From Galdieria partita (lineage: Eukaryota > Rhodophyta > Bangiophyceae > Galdieriales > Galdieriaceae): a stretch of 64,000 bases of DNA. Location of the stretch: the NCBI GenBank assembly GCA_025991245.1, contig BQMJ01000002.1, positions 299,175 through 363,174 of the forward strand, written 5' to 3'. This document shows, in pieces, positions 22,979 through 33,499 of this stretch (positions are counted from its first letter, which is position 1; each line of letters opens with the position of its first letter). Both the position numbers and the translations under genes were made by a program. Below the pieces are notes generated by a model, which ran no database searches, was not told the origin of the DNA, and worked only from the letters and a program-made list of their open reading frames with translations.

Positions 22979-24633
22979 ATGTCTACAACAAACGCACGAG
23001 AAGATAAAAAGGACCAATATCTTACTAGTTTATCAAGGGCAATAAAAGGAAAAGACCAAACTGCTTTATATGAATGGATAACTTGGGTGACTGAAGAAGA
23101 CATTCCTATCCACTGGGTTCGACAACTGATAACTCAATTTTTGCAAAGTAATCGAGTTTTTTTGCCATTTATGTTTGCTAAAAGATATCTAGTGTCCAAG
23201 GAACTTCCTTTGGAAACCCAAAAAAGCTTATTATCCTATTTGCTGGAACGAGCTGAAGCAAGGTCTTTGAATTCTGAAGAACAAGTAAGTGATGACTGAA
23301 TGGAATGGACATACTTATTCCATTATAGAATATTCAAGTGAGAGAAACTTTATCAAAGTTATATGAGACTTTGGGAGATTTTCACTCTGCAGCTCGGTAC
23401 TTGACTCAAATACCTTTGGAAGGAAACAGCCGTAACATAAGAGACGACTACAAATGGAAGACGTTGGTGTTTCGTTTACTTTGAATCGGCTTGTGTTAAG
23501 ATTCTTCATAGTTTTATTCAAATTGCCAATTTACTGTTGCGAGCAGGCGATGTGTCTTTGGCAGAGTCGTATCTGAATCGTGCAAGTGCAGGATTGGCAG
23601 TCAGTGATAGAGATGATATAAAGTATCCATTCAAGGTAAATAGAATACAAGTCTTATTGTTGTTATGGTTTGAATCTTTCAAGGTCTGCCACACTAGAAT
23701 TTTAGAGGCAAAAGGAAAGTTTTCTGAGGCTGCTTGGCACTATTATGAACTTTCTCAAAAAAGTATGAAACCCGAAGTAATGGACGTAAGTCTTTGAGTG
23801 TGATTGGTGAAACCGTTTTCAAAGAATAGACAAAATAGACCCATGCACAATCTGTTTATGTAGATTTCTTGAATCATGCAGTTATTTGTGCAATAGTCTC
23901 ACCTGCTGGACCTCAGGTATGTTCTCTTTGTGAACAAAACAATCATATTAATCGTCGTAGCGTTCTCGAATATTGGCTGCGTTGTTTAGGGATGACAGAA
24001 CACATTCTCTTATATCCTTTGAGATGTTGCAAGCAGTTTATATGGATCGTCTTCTAAGGAAATCACATAGAGAGACATTCGCAAAATTGTTGAATGTGTA
24101 CCATTTGTACCCTTTTCAAGGTAGATTATTTGTATCAGCCATATATATATATGTGTGTATAATATGTTGATATCAATGGACATCGATATCTTTGTTTAGA
24201 TGGAAAAGATATATTCGAACAATCTTTTATGGAGCACAACTTGTCAGCTGTTTCGAAAATTTATAGTAATATCAAGTTGGACCAACTTGGTGACTTGTTG
24301 CAGGTCTCCCGTGAAGAAGCAGAAAGATTAGCAGCTAAAATGATTTGTATGTCAAATGCTCCCTTTTGCTTTGTGTTCTCATTTTCTACAAGATGAAGGT
24401 AGACTGATAGGTACAATAGACCAAGTCAATGGTTTGTTGGAATTCGAACATTCAGCACAGGTAAGTTTTCTCCACTTTGTTGCTCTAATATTTCTCTTGC
24501 TGCGTTATAGATAGTTCAGTGGGATGCGCGGTTGGAATCATTCTGTCAAGAAGTTGACCACTGTTATGGAAGAATTGTTAAGATGTATCCTCAAGTGTTG
24601 AATGATGAACAGGTCATGGATTGGAATAAATAA
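22979..24633 (+). CDS. CSN4: COP9 signalosome complex subunit 4 (CSN4)
   Basis: Nine exons (22979-23284, 23329-23462, 23512-23635, 23684-23785, 23839-23916, 23961-24120, 24200-24346, 24393-24460, 24511-24633) give 413 residues; human CSN4 has 406. Diagnostic segments after splicing: YKWKTFIQIANLLLRAGD, AESYLNRAS, KGKFSEAAWHYYELS, AGPQRSRILAALFRDD, YMDRLLRKSHRETFAKLL, then the PCI/winged-helix end with EHNLSAVSKIYSNIKLDQLG, AAKMIYEGRLIGTIDQVNG and LEFEHSAQIVQWD. CSN4 is a PCI scaffold subunit of the COP9 signalosome, which removes NEDD8 from cullins and so controls CRL ubiquitin ligases. Every junction restores the family sequence, so the model is strong. It shares a very tight head-to-head promoter with the gene at 22956. 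Confidence 0.95.
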
Positions 24634-24759
24634 GAGTTGTGAAGGAATCGCAATTTTACTATTTTCTCAAAGTTTCTACATAGCGGAATAGAAATTCCTT
24701 TGTCGGTTTTCAACGGAAAGAAAAATGCCCATCATGGGCGCCATTTTCAACATGTTTGA

Positions 24760-26250
24760 ATGGTTCATCTCCCAACAGAAAGAATGTATGGGACTGTGTT
24801 TTTGTCTTGTCAACCCCATGTTGGCTTTGTGAAGAAACCGTTTCATAGTTTATTGTGCCAACAAGGAAAGATAGGCTTCAAGGTGTATTTCCAATTTGGA
24901 AACTGTACTAGTATCAAGTCTTGTTTGAGTCGAGAAAGCTCAGGCTCTCCTTTTTCCGCAACTGACGTTTTTACATTCTTGGCTCTAAGAGCACAAGAGT
25001 CTATTTGCAAAGATACTGCAAAAGTCGATGGCTTGGGCAAATTTTATAGTTGCGGGGATGTTAAGGATGACAGCAGCTTGACCAACTACGATAGTATTCA
25101 CGGCTTGTCGAATAGTGAATGGAACACTGACGACATTCCTTCCTTATTTAACTGGTGTCCACCTCATCGCAAACATATTTGGAGTGACAGAAAGAGTTCA
25201 CGCATGCTCGGTGGAAGGAAATTCTCGAGAGCTTTTGTGGACGTCTGGAGAGCCTCTCAAAAGGAACGACATCCTCTGCTGGGCAGAAGGTAGTAGTTTC
25301 TTAATATTTGGAGAGCAATGGCGGTTTTAACACTTGTCGTAGGTTTTATCAAGGAAGAAGAAACGCACACGTTGTATGGATGAAAACAGTGAATGTGACT
25401 TCAGCAATTCCACTTACTGAAAATTTAGACATTGCCGGAGTATCTCTTGTACTAGAACCCAGGAATGTGCATATTCCAATATTTCGAGCAGATTGTAAGT
25501 TGTCTATGAAAGAATATTGTGTTTCTGATGGGTGTCGATAGTACGTTATTTTGAGTTGAATCATGGAGGTCTTTGGTGGTTTGTTGGTAGCGTCGATTTG
25601 ATTATTTCTGCGTTGAGTTCATCGAGTATATTTGCTAAAGTCAGTGTCGTATTTACTTTGCATGTATCGAGAGTGACAACCAAAACTATCATAGGAGGCA
25701 CATTTTGTTTATAATCATTGGAAACAATTGTGCGAGAAACACCGCTCCATTATCCCTTTTGTTCGTGACCCGTCACAAGAATCCGTTCCGTTTGGAAATC
25801 TATTAGGAGATTTTGACACCGTGGAACGTGGACGTTCAAGAGCTTTTGCATTTGTGAATGATGTCATGGATTCTTTACTGTCTGTGTAAGTATTTATTCT
25901 TTTTGAAAATTCTACTCAATGTTTGTTATTGTAATTGTAGCTATTTACCTCTGACACGTAAGCCAAGTTCGTCTTCCAAGCAGTTGAAGCGAAACAAGAA
26001 TAGAAAATCTCATTTGGGGTTCTTTCAACTCGTAGATCCATCTTTAGAAGCAAATTATGCTTCGAATACCTATAGTTTATCGGGAGGCACAGTTTTGGAA
26101 TCTTCCTTTTCTGAGGCAGCGCCGTTGGTTATGTGGCGTTTCAATCTCTTTCCTCCACCCGGTACAGCTGCTGCCAAAGTTATTGCAGAACTTCGTTCTG
26201 GTCGAAATAATTCACAAATAGATCCTCTTGGTTGTGTTGGGTGGTTTTAG
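24760..26250 (+). CDS. Unknown conserved-looking protein
   Basis: Not recognised. Five exons (24760-25289, 25343-25494, 25542-25639, 25695-25885, 25941-26250; introns 47-55 nt) give 426 residues with consistent phases. The middle part alternates beta-like hydrophobic runs (VTSAIPLTENLDIAGVSLVL, GGLWWFVGSVDLIISAL), suggesting a beta-sandwich, possibly arrestin-like (weak inference). A basic linker (SSSKQLKRNKNRKSH) precedes a C-terminal segment ending PLVMWRFNLFPPPGTAAAK and CVGWF. An upstream ATG at 24725 is in another frame; the N-terminal 50 residues may be wrong. It lies between CSN4 and Hikeshi on the same strand, only 63 bp from the latter. Confidence 0.55.
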
Positions 26251-26313
26251 AGACACTTTCATATGGCAATGCCAAAAATGAACAGTTGAAACTGTGTGCA
26301 TAAAAATTCGATC

Positions 26314-27001
26314 ATGTTTGGTTTGGGAATTCCTTCTTGTCCGATATTTACTCAGTTCCAACAGGTTTGTTCACACAAGTTGTAGTTGGATAGCAGTAAA
26401 ATTGAACTGTGTTTAGGTTCAACCGGAAAAATGGGTAGCTCAGATTCCAGCAAAAGTTTTGGGATCCTCTTTCCTGTTCTTTCTGTTACCTGGAGCCTCG
26501 CTTCCAGCAAACACGATAGCAACGCTATATTGGAGGTTGGTTCTTGAAAACTTGTCTGTGATGTATATATTACTGAGAGCTTTCCAGCGTGCCACCTTAT
26601 GAAAGTTGGTCTTTTGTTGGTCTTATAGGGAACGATTGTCCGAGCAAATTGTGCACGTTAAAGTTACCTTCGCAGTCAGCCCCGGAAAGTGTTATGGTAG
26701 AAGTAAGTAGTTGAGTCTTCATTTTTTCTTCTCACGAAATTGGTTCAAGTTGGGTATTTCTGTTGAGAACATGTCGGAAGCAGCGTTGGCTGTTCCAAAC
26801 AGTCCTACCATAGTTTTGGATCAGTCAGATCTTCAGCTCCTCGTTCGAGGCATTGCAACGGACTTTTTTCGGTTTGTGGAATCTTTTGGTCAGTCCATGG
26901 GACCAGATGGTTTAGCAATGGTGGATAAATGGTTTCAAAAGTTTCAAGAAAAGTTGCAAAGCGATCCTTGGTATTGGCGACGTATTTCAGATAGAACTTG
27001 A
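26314..27001 (+). CDS. Hikeshi/OPI10 family protein
   Basis: Four exons (26314-26364, 26417-26535, 26588-26702, 26750-27001) give 178 residues. The N-terminal domain reads MFGLGIPS, WVAQIPAKVLGSSFLFFLLP, YESWSFVGLIGNDCPS and the family hallmark LGISVENMSEA (human GISVELLDSM). The C-terminal domain reads ATDFFRFVESFGQS and VDKWFQKFQEKLQSDPWYW (human VLKWYENFQRRLAQNPLFW). Hikeshi carries HSP70 into the nucleus during heat stress, binding FG nucleoporins. That role would fit a thermo-acidophilic alga but is not shown by the sequence. Length is slightly below the human protein (197). All introns are 51-52 nt or 47 nt with GT-AG ends. Confidence 0.92.
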
Positions 27002-27062
27002 AGGTGCACGAAACAAAAAAGAATCAAACTGTTCATATGGTTTGTATTCCTTCTATTCCTCG

Positions 27063-27828
27063 TTAAGGAGTCATATCCTCTTTTCCAGGAAGTTCCGCAA
27101 GTTCCAAGTCGTACTATAGAGTAAATAGTTAGCCAAGTCATAGAATTGAAAAAAAAGTTACCTCAATAGTCGCATTAGGAGGAATGGCTCTCTTTCCTGG
27201 ACTGGCTCTCCTTCCTTTGGAACCAAACGCAGCTCCACTTGGAACCACAATGTGAACACAATCACCCACATTCATAAAAGGCAAAACTTCCTCAACTCCC
27301 TAAAACTCTCCATTAAAATAATATTTTCTACAACGTCGAATTTACCTGAATCACAATGTTACTGCCGATCCTCAAATAGTAAGGCTGCTCAGAATGCATA
27401 ATGTCATCAAATACATAGTCTCCATATTTGGCACGAAAACGGATACCCACAAGGTCACTAATACCACTTATATTTTGAATGTCTTTGAAACTCATATCTT
27501 CTTACCCTAACGCAGGATGAGCTTTCCCGCTACCCCTTTTCACCAACCAAAAACGCACGCCATCAGGAAGAACAACTTCATCGTTTGTAGCAGAACGAAG
27601 AGGGCGCAGATTCAAAAGTGGCAAAGCAAAAAGAGAGACTGCAGTCTGCAATACAACCCTTCGATTCCAACTTGACTGTACTGCAAACAGTGAAAGAGAC
27701 TTGTCTCTCTTCCCAAATGAGCTCCTTTTAACAATCGAATAATGAATAATAGCTTTGTTCATACATCTCGGACAACTTGACTGCTTGAGTTCAATATTCA
27801 AGTTTGCAACAAAAAGCGTTGAGATCAT
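27063..27828 (-). CDS. FKBP-type peptidyl-prolyl isomerase, predicted thylakoid lumen
   Basis: Four exons (27828-27506, 27457-27346, 27299-27162, 27113-27063) give 207 residues. A bipartite leader is visible: a Ser/basic stromal part, then a twin-arginine lumenal signal NRRVVLQTAVSLFALPL ending near LRSA. The mature FKBP domain includes GDLVGIRFRAKYGDYVFDD, GVEEVLPFMNVGDCVHIVV, PSGAAFGSKG and PPNATIEYDLELAELP, the classic FKBP C-terminal strand. It should catalyse prolyl isomerisation or act as an assembly factor for photosynthetic complexes. Several residues of the rapamycin-binding pocket differ from FKBP12, as is common in lumenal FKBPs. Convergent with Hikeshi, with 61 bp between stop codons. 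Confidence 0.88.
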
Positions 27829-27958
27829 GCTCCACAAAACACAACCCAATCTAAAGCTTTTATCTCAATCGGGTAAATAGGCAATGCACAAGAGTCATTG
27901 TTGCTTTTGGACTCTCGTCTTTTGAAAAAACAAAACATGTCGGCTAGCAAAATTTGGC

Positions 27959-28482
27959 TCAAGAAGCAGAACGCTGGTGTTCCTCTGCTGCAAGTTGCAA
28001 CATAACTTCCCATAGTTCACAACGAATCGGCATATCCAATTCATAAAAAGGGTTTTTCAAAACATAATCGGTATATAACTCATATAAACGTCTCTTACAG
28101 ATCCAAACGTCAGCAAGTGCAAACAGGTTCATAGAATTGCATACCAAAAAATTCTTCAAGTTCTTAGTTTCGGGTGTTGCGGTTACCACAAACTTGACTC
28201 CTGTTTGGGACTGGAAGGCTTGTAATACAAACGTATCCGTCTCTATTCTTTCAATTCCAAACCCAAAGCGAGAATGAGCGGGGGAGAGTTGCCTAGATAT
28301 AGCTTGTATACTGGACGTTGACGATGAGAACAAATAAGGATTGGTTATTCAAAGAGTTACCTGTGAAAGGTAGACGCCAAGCGCAGATAATCGTTGGATG
28401 ACAGTTTTGCTGCTGTGTCTGAAAAGTTTTGTTGATAGATGAGACCGCCAGCTTTGTTCACCACAAATAAACTAAGTAACAT
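27959..28482 (-). CDS. TRAPPC4: TRAPP complex subunit 4 (TRAPPC4/Trs23), short form
   Basis: Three exons (28482-28361, 28310-28145, 28093-27959; introns 50 and 51 nt) give 140 residues. The start MLLSLFVVNKAGGLIYQ matches the longin-fold start of TRAPPC4 (VYVVNKAGGLIYQ). The protein then reads YLRLASTFHSIQAISRQLSP, GIERIETDTFVLQAFQSQTG, VKFVVTATPE and YTDYVLKNPFYELDMPIRCE, all diagnostic. It is a core TRAPP subunit contributing to the Rab1/Ypt1 GEF in ER-Golgi trafficking. The ~80-residue PDZ-like insertion of human TRAPPC4 (219 aa) between the first strands and the ...LASMFHS helix is missing, giving a minimal longin form. Confidence 0.93.
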
Positions 28483-28777
28483 GTCACACAGAAGAAAAAA
28501 ATGAATGTGGGCGCCACAAAAGGGAAAAAATGAATGCTTTGATAAATATTGTCAACAGGTAAGTTGTTGGGATACTTTTGACTGTTGTCGACAACTGGTA
28601 AAGTAGGTTCCGTCCCCCGAGTTGTAGAGAAATAAATAGTCTCAAAGACTTGGAAGTTAGTTTTTCTGACGCTGTTTGTTTAAAGTAAGGGATGAACTTG
28701 TGTACGTTGATGTGAATGATTGACACTGTATAGAGAAGCTGTTACACGGTAAAGTAAAGAATAGTTGTTTCTTCAAG

Positions 28778-29449
28778 CTAAAAAACTTGCCCAGTTTTCT
28801 AGCTTTTTGTGTTGTTGCTTTTGCAGGGGTTATTAAACTTCCTCAAATCTACTCCATACTACGGGCAAATTCGGCCCAAGGAATCAGCAGTGCAGCTCTA
28901 TGTATTGAAACTTTTGGTTATGTATACAATCTCGCCTATCATTATAGAGAAAAGTATCCTCTATCTTCTTACGGAGACTTCCTATTGCTAGCGTCTCAAA
29001 ACTTGTTCATTCTGTTTCTGTCATACCGTTATCGTCATTTATATATCTGGGCAATAGGTAGGTAGAAAAAGAAATGTGTTTGGATTATGTTATAATGTTA
29101 TTGAGGCTTTGTTCTGTTCTTTATTGCTCTCATATTCTTCATGACGAGTGTATGGATGCCGTTGTATTTGTTGCGCTGTCTGGTTACTTTGAATATAGTC
29201 ACAGCAATGGCTTCTCGTGTTCCACAGATTTACAGCATTTTCAGGAATAAGTCGGGAGGGACACTGAGTCTTATTACATGTCTAGGAATTTTTGGTGGTG
29301 CTTGCACGAGAATCTGGACAACCGCTCAAGATGTGAAAGATAATTTGGTACTCTTTGGATATGTCATTTCAACGTTGCTCAATGGGATACTATGTTTACA
29401 ACTCATTTATTATCGTTACTTCAAGTCTACGAAGAAAAAGGAAGAATGA
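28778..29449 (+). CDS. MPDU1: MPDU1/Lec35-like PQ-loop membrane protein (5' end unresolved)
   Basis: Exon 28778-29057 and exon 29106-29449 (48-nt intron) encode a PQ-loop protein. The first PQ-loop is GVIKLPQIYSILRANSAQGI and the second is RVPQIYSIFRNKSGGTLSL, followed by FGGACTRIWTTAQDVKDN, characteristic of MPDU1 (human FGGSLARIFTSIQE). Seven hydrophobic segments are expected. MPDU1 is needed for use of dolichol-phosphate-mannose/glucose in ER glycosylation. A first exon is needed upstream: the acceptor at 28777 is good, but I could not place a convincing start codon or donor among 28690-28746. The C-terminal tail is basic (KSTKKKEE). Confidence 0.85.
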
Positions 29450-29499
29450 CAGCGATAAATGAAGAGCTTCAAGATGATCTTGTTGACTGTATTTTGTCA

Positions 29500-30063
29500 T
29501 CACTTGGGGTTCTTCTTGTCCTTTTCATCATCATCGATGTTTATATCACCGCCATACATTCGTTTTAGCATTTCTATTTGTTCAGGGGAAACTCCTGACC
29601 CAGGCTCTTCCTTTGGACTGTTGGATTGATCGGGTCGTTCAAACACTATGGAAGATGATGAAGACGACGTTGGATACTTTGTTCCCATACCACCTTTTCT
29701 CCAGCCTCCAGAGATTCTCCTGCCATCAATAGAACGTCTGCGACCATTCCTTAGTTCCTCTTCTTCACTTTCCAATTCGTCTTCTTCTTCATCGTCTCCC
29801 ACAGAAAATTCGTTCATTCTCCGACGAAAGTTTTCAATAGCATCCTTGTCATCAGCTAATGTGGACAGTCTTTCTGTGGCTGCTTCATTCTCTCTTTGCA
29901 TCTGCTGTTCCTTCCGACGTTGTTGAAAGTATTTAACAACCAGAAAACATAGACGCATCAAGGCTATGAAGGTAAGGAACGAAAGAGCTAGGAGAGTATT
30001 AAAATCAAGTGACTTTTGCGCATTACCTTGTGCTCGAAAAACTGGTTGGACTACTGTTGCCAT
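29500..30063 (-). CDS. Unknown single-TM protein with acidic/basic tail
   Basis: Not recognised. ATG 30063 (MATVVQPVFRAQ) gives 187 residues; the same frame is open to about 30321, so a longer leader (with MRRCGRFLQDTLLRQS) is possible and could be an organellar presequence. One hydrophobic segment (NTLLALSFLTFIALMRLCFL) is followed by a charged helix (KYFQQRRKEQQMQRENEAA), a run of Glu/Asp (DDEEEDELESEEEELRNG), a Ser run and a tail (EQIEMLKRMYGGDINIDDD). Convergent with the MPDU1-like gene, 50 bp between stop codons. Probably a type I or tail-facing membrane protein of an internal membrane; no function can be inferred. Confidence 0.6.
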   Translation of the reverse strand: MATVVQPVFRAQGNAQKSLDFNTLLALSFLTFIALMRLCFLVVKYFQQRRKEQQMQRENEAATERLSTLADDKDAIENFRRRMNEFSVGDDEEEDELESEEEELRNGRRRSIDGRRISGGWRKGGMGTKYPTSSSSSSIVFERPDQSNSPKEEPGSGVSPEQIEMLKRMYGGDINIDDDEKDKKNPK

Positions 30064-32880
30064 TGTAACTACCTCTTTCCTATGACTCTTGTTACTTGAA
30101 CACTTTTGTATACAAGTCTCCCGAGGCGCTACAAGAGAGAGCGACCTCATCAAATTGGCTTCAGCAGATATATAAAGAGGTCTTGCGAACAACACTGTGC
30201 AAACAGAAACCAGGGTCAACATCCTCCTACACAAGGTCACCGATTGCCTCAAGAGGGTATCCTGCAGAAAACGCCCACAGCGTCTCATACAGCGGTCATT
30301 CAAACTTTGCGTCATCAACAAGTACTTTGGTGACTTTCCCCTCCATGTTCCTACATCCTTTTACACAATGGGTTCAACGACAACTGTTGTTCTCTCAAAC
30401 TTACAAGTTGCAAGGGATTGTGAAATGTGCTAATCTTCCATTTCCTTGAAAGAGATGAGAAATATTTGTTTCTTTTGGAAACAGTGCAGCTGGTATCCAC
30501 GTTGATAATGAAAAGATATCGCAAGCAAGCTTCATTACCAGACCGCATCTTGAACAGCAACTGACAAATTTCTCACTGGGGATGAATTGTGGTTGTCTCT
30601 TAAGACATCAAGTTTTCTTTAGAGAGCACTGCAAGGGTCTTTCTAGACTCGTTTCTATGTCATTCATTGAAGCTCTATGATATCTTTTATGTTGAACAAG
30701 GTAGTGTTGTGTATATGTATCTACCCGGATTTTATATGAAGTGTTCCTGCAAAGAAAGTTTGGACATCAAAAGGATTTCTTACTAGGAAATTTTCTTTAT
30801 GGAATATCACCAATTGAGCGAAAAGAACAATATTTCAAGTTCTATATGATGCAACTGAACTTGTCAGTTGATGGGAACTTTTGAAGAGACAGAAATATTC
30901 TTCGAAAACCCTTTCTTTTTTTGCATGGGTGGTCGTTTTTGAATATTGTTGCAGGTTTGGGACCAAAAGTTCAACTTTATTTCTTACGCTACCAAATCCT
31001 CTTTGTTTCTGTTTTGCAGAGTTGACAAAAATCTACCAACCATGTATTTCTCAACTCTTGAGCAAATTTGTAGCTATTGGTTTCTTGATACGACAAATTT
31101 TGATGGGATATTTGATAAATAGGATGTATCCATGGAATAGCAACATCCTCTTGTCTTTTCACAAAGTCGTAGTTGATCTTCACACAGTAGTTGGAAAAAA
31201 TAAGGATTTGGTTGATAAAATGTCTCTGCTCTTGTTTTGATCACGTGTGGAATCCATTGGTCATTGTGCAAGATGGAATCCTATGACCCCCTTTTGGTCT
31301 CCTTGAAAAGGCTTCATGAAAGTGACATAGAGTTGTAGAATCTAGGGAACCAGCAAATAAAAATAGATAAATTATCTTCAAACCACAATAGTTACATATT
31401 CCAAGTACTTTGAGTTGTGGAGGTTCCTACTTTTTATCTCGTTTTTGGGAACAAGTGCGTTTATTTCCTCAACTTTGTCACATAGTCTCTTGACAAGGAC
31501 CCTTTTTCGATACAAGTTTGTGATATATATACGAAAATAGAAAACTTGGGCTATTTCCATTCATTCATTCTTCTCTCGTTCTCAACTAGAGCAAATGATA
31601 CCAAGATAGATTTTCCACATTTCAGGATATTGCATTGGTTGTCCATGGTGTCTTTGCTCTCATCTACAAGAATGGCCATTTTAGACACTATTATCCACTT
31701 GGTCGAGCCACTTCATCCATTACAAAGCTTTGCCCTCTCCCTTTGGAATGGTTTTCATAGAAAATTCATCTATAGAGGTAGTCACCAGGTAAGTTGTCTT
31801 TCGATGAGAGGATATACTGCCGACTTGCACGAAATACTTTATCCATATGAGGACTGAAAAATTCCACAGGAGGAGGAATATTCTCTTCCTCTCCAAATAG
31901 ATTGGAAAGATATCCAAGGCATCATCATCTGTTGTCTCATTTAGAAATATACAAGTCTTGAATCCAAGACAACTATCATTTTCTCTACTTTTGTGACAAC
32001 ATACTCTCTCGCAGTATCTCTTACAAAAGTTGGTTGCAAACAATTCTATTTTCGAGGTTCAAAGAATAATCAAAGGTTTGAGAAATAGGATCAAGTATCT
32101 ATTTCAGCTTGCATAAACTCTCCAAGTTGTTACTTTTATTCAACAACAATCGGACATATTCTTAGGAATAACTCCAATTATACTTTGGCTACATACACCG
32201 ATATTATCCTCCAGTATGCAAATCAGTAATCTTTTGTAGTGGTTGCTTGAACACAAGTCCTTTGGAGAAACATTCAACCAAATATGGGCCTTGAGTTTCT
32301 CAGCCAAGGCATTCTACAAAGGCTCGAGGACGTACTGACGAGGGCACAGTTTTTGCGACATTTGATGCAACTGCTCTCAAGTGGCATTGGGAAATAAATG
32401 AGTAGCGCGAAAAGACAATATTGTCTCAATCTCACGTGAAACTGAAATGTGTTGATCACTTTCAAAATTACAAAAAGAATCCATGAGGCATGTAGCCATG
32501 TTGACTGATTCATGATACTGGACAAAGTTTATCGACGATGTTCATTTATCCACAAAAATGGACCTGTTGATCACAGTAAGAGTAAAATAGAAACGGAAAG
32601 ATCAAACTATCTCCTACAAGAAATATATTTGACTTCAATTAGCGCACGAATATAAAATATGAAGATTACCAATCTCCACAAGTCTTTTCAACTATGTTAT
32701 CGTGACAATGCACAGGGAAGCAACATCAAAATGAACTTGATTGGTTTTTTCTAAATTGTTTGACAAGTTTTATAGGAATGTACGGGGCATTGGAGTGAAA
32801 GAGATATACTTTCTCTTGTTTTTCATAATATCATATTGTATCCATCGATATAAATACTCTTAAAGATTCTTTCCGAGTAC
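30064..32880. other. Gene-poor spacer
   Basis: 2.8 kb with scattered ORFs (for example 30881-31240 + and 31546-31857 +) that lack recognisable motifs and lie in a noisy composition with stops in all frames. I cannot support any gene here. Some pieces could be decayed coding sequence. Confidence 0.4.
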
Positions 32881-32996
32881 GTACGGCCATACTAGTGGCA
32901 CATGCGCCTGAACCCATTTCGAATTCAGAAGCTAAGCGCCCTCAGGCTTGGTTAGTACTGAGGTGAGGGATCACTCGGGAACCCCAAGTGTCGTAC
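32881..32996 (+). rRNA. 5S ribosomal RNA gene
   Basis: The sequence begins GTACGGCCATACTAGTGG, continues CCTGAACCCATTTCGAATTC, then AGAAGCTAAGCGCC (box A region) and GGTTAGTACTGAGGTGAGGG (intermediate element/box C region), and ends GTGTCGTAC. The first and last 9-10 bases pair to form helix I, and the order of elements matches eukaryotic 5S rRNA over its entire ~116-120 nt. It is transcribed by RNA polymerase III from internal promoters. It is followed by a T-run (GTTTTATAC, then CTTTTTGG at about 33010-33018), a likely Pol III terminator. Only one copy is present in this window. Confidence 0.95.
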
Positions 32997-33009
32997 GTTT
33001 TATACTCTT
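32997..33009 (+). terminator. Probable Pol III terminator after 5S rRNA
   Basis: A GTTTT run directly follows the 3' end of the 5S gene, with a second T5 run a few bases on. T4 or longer on the non-template strand is the usual Pol III stop signal. Confidence 0.55.
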
Positions 33010-33499
33010 ACTTTTTGGTTACAAAAGTCAATGAGGAAGCTACTTTATCTTTGTAGGAATATTTGCTATTCTAGAATAGAAAGATAACTTTTATCTGGTA
33101 AAGGAGGATGGATCACAAAGTACGAGTGCAACAAGTTGAACTCCATAATTGTCTTTGGATGAAACGACTCTTAAGGATTCATTAAAAGTTATTCACGAAT
33201 TGTAACCTTAACATTGTAGTATCCATTTTTTCTTGTCACAGGTTTTGTATCAACATATACTACATCCGATAGGATTCATCCAATATGAAGGGTTCAAGTG
33301 ACTCTCGAGATAGAATTCAGGGTGTGCAGCTTATGGAGACAATACCAGAATAGAAACAAAGCAGTTCACTGGCTCCTGGAAAACTTTGGAATCTGCAAAG
33401 ACTTTTCAAAGGGTAGACCAGAATGGTGAATTCTTAAACGTCTTCCAAGTGCCTCGCTGAAAAACTTTCAAGTTTTCAGGAAATTCTGTGAAAAAAGCA

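Noticed and set aside
30881-31240. 119-residue hydrophobic ORF
   Set aside because: No motif, composition like its noisy surroundings, no splice context.
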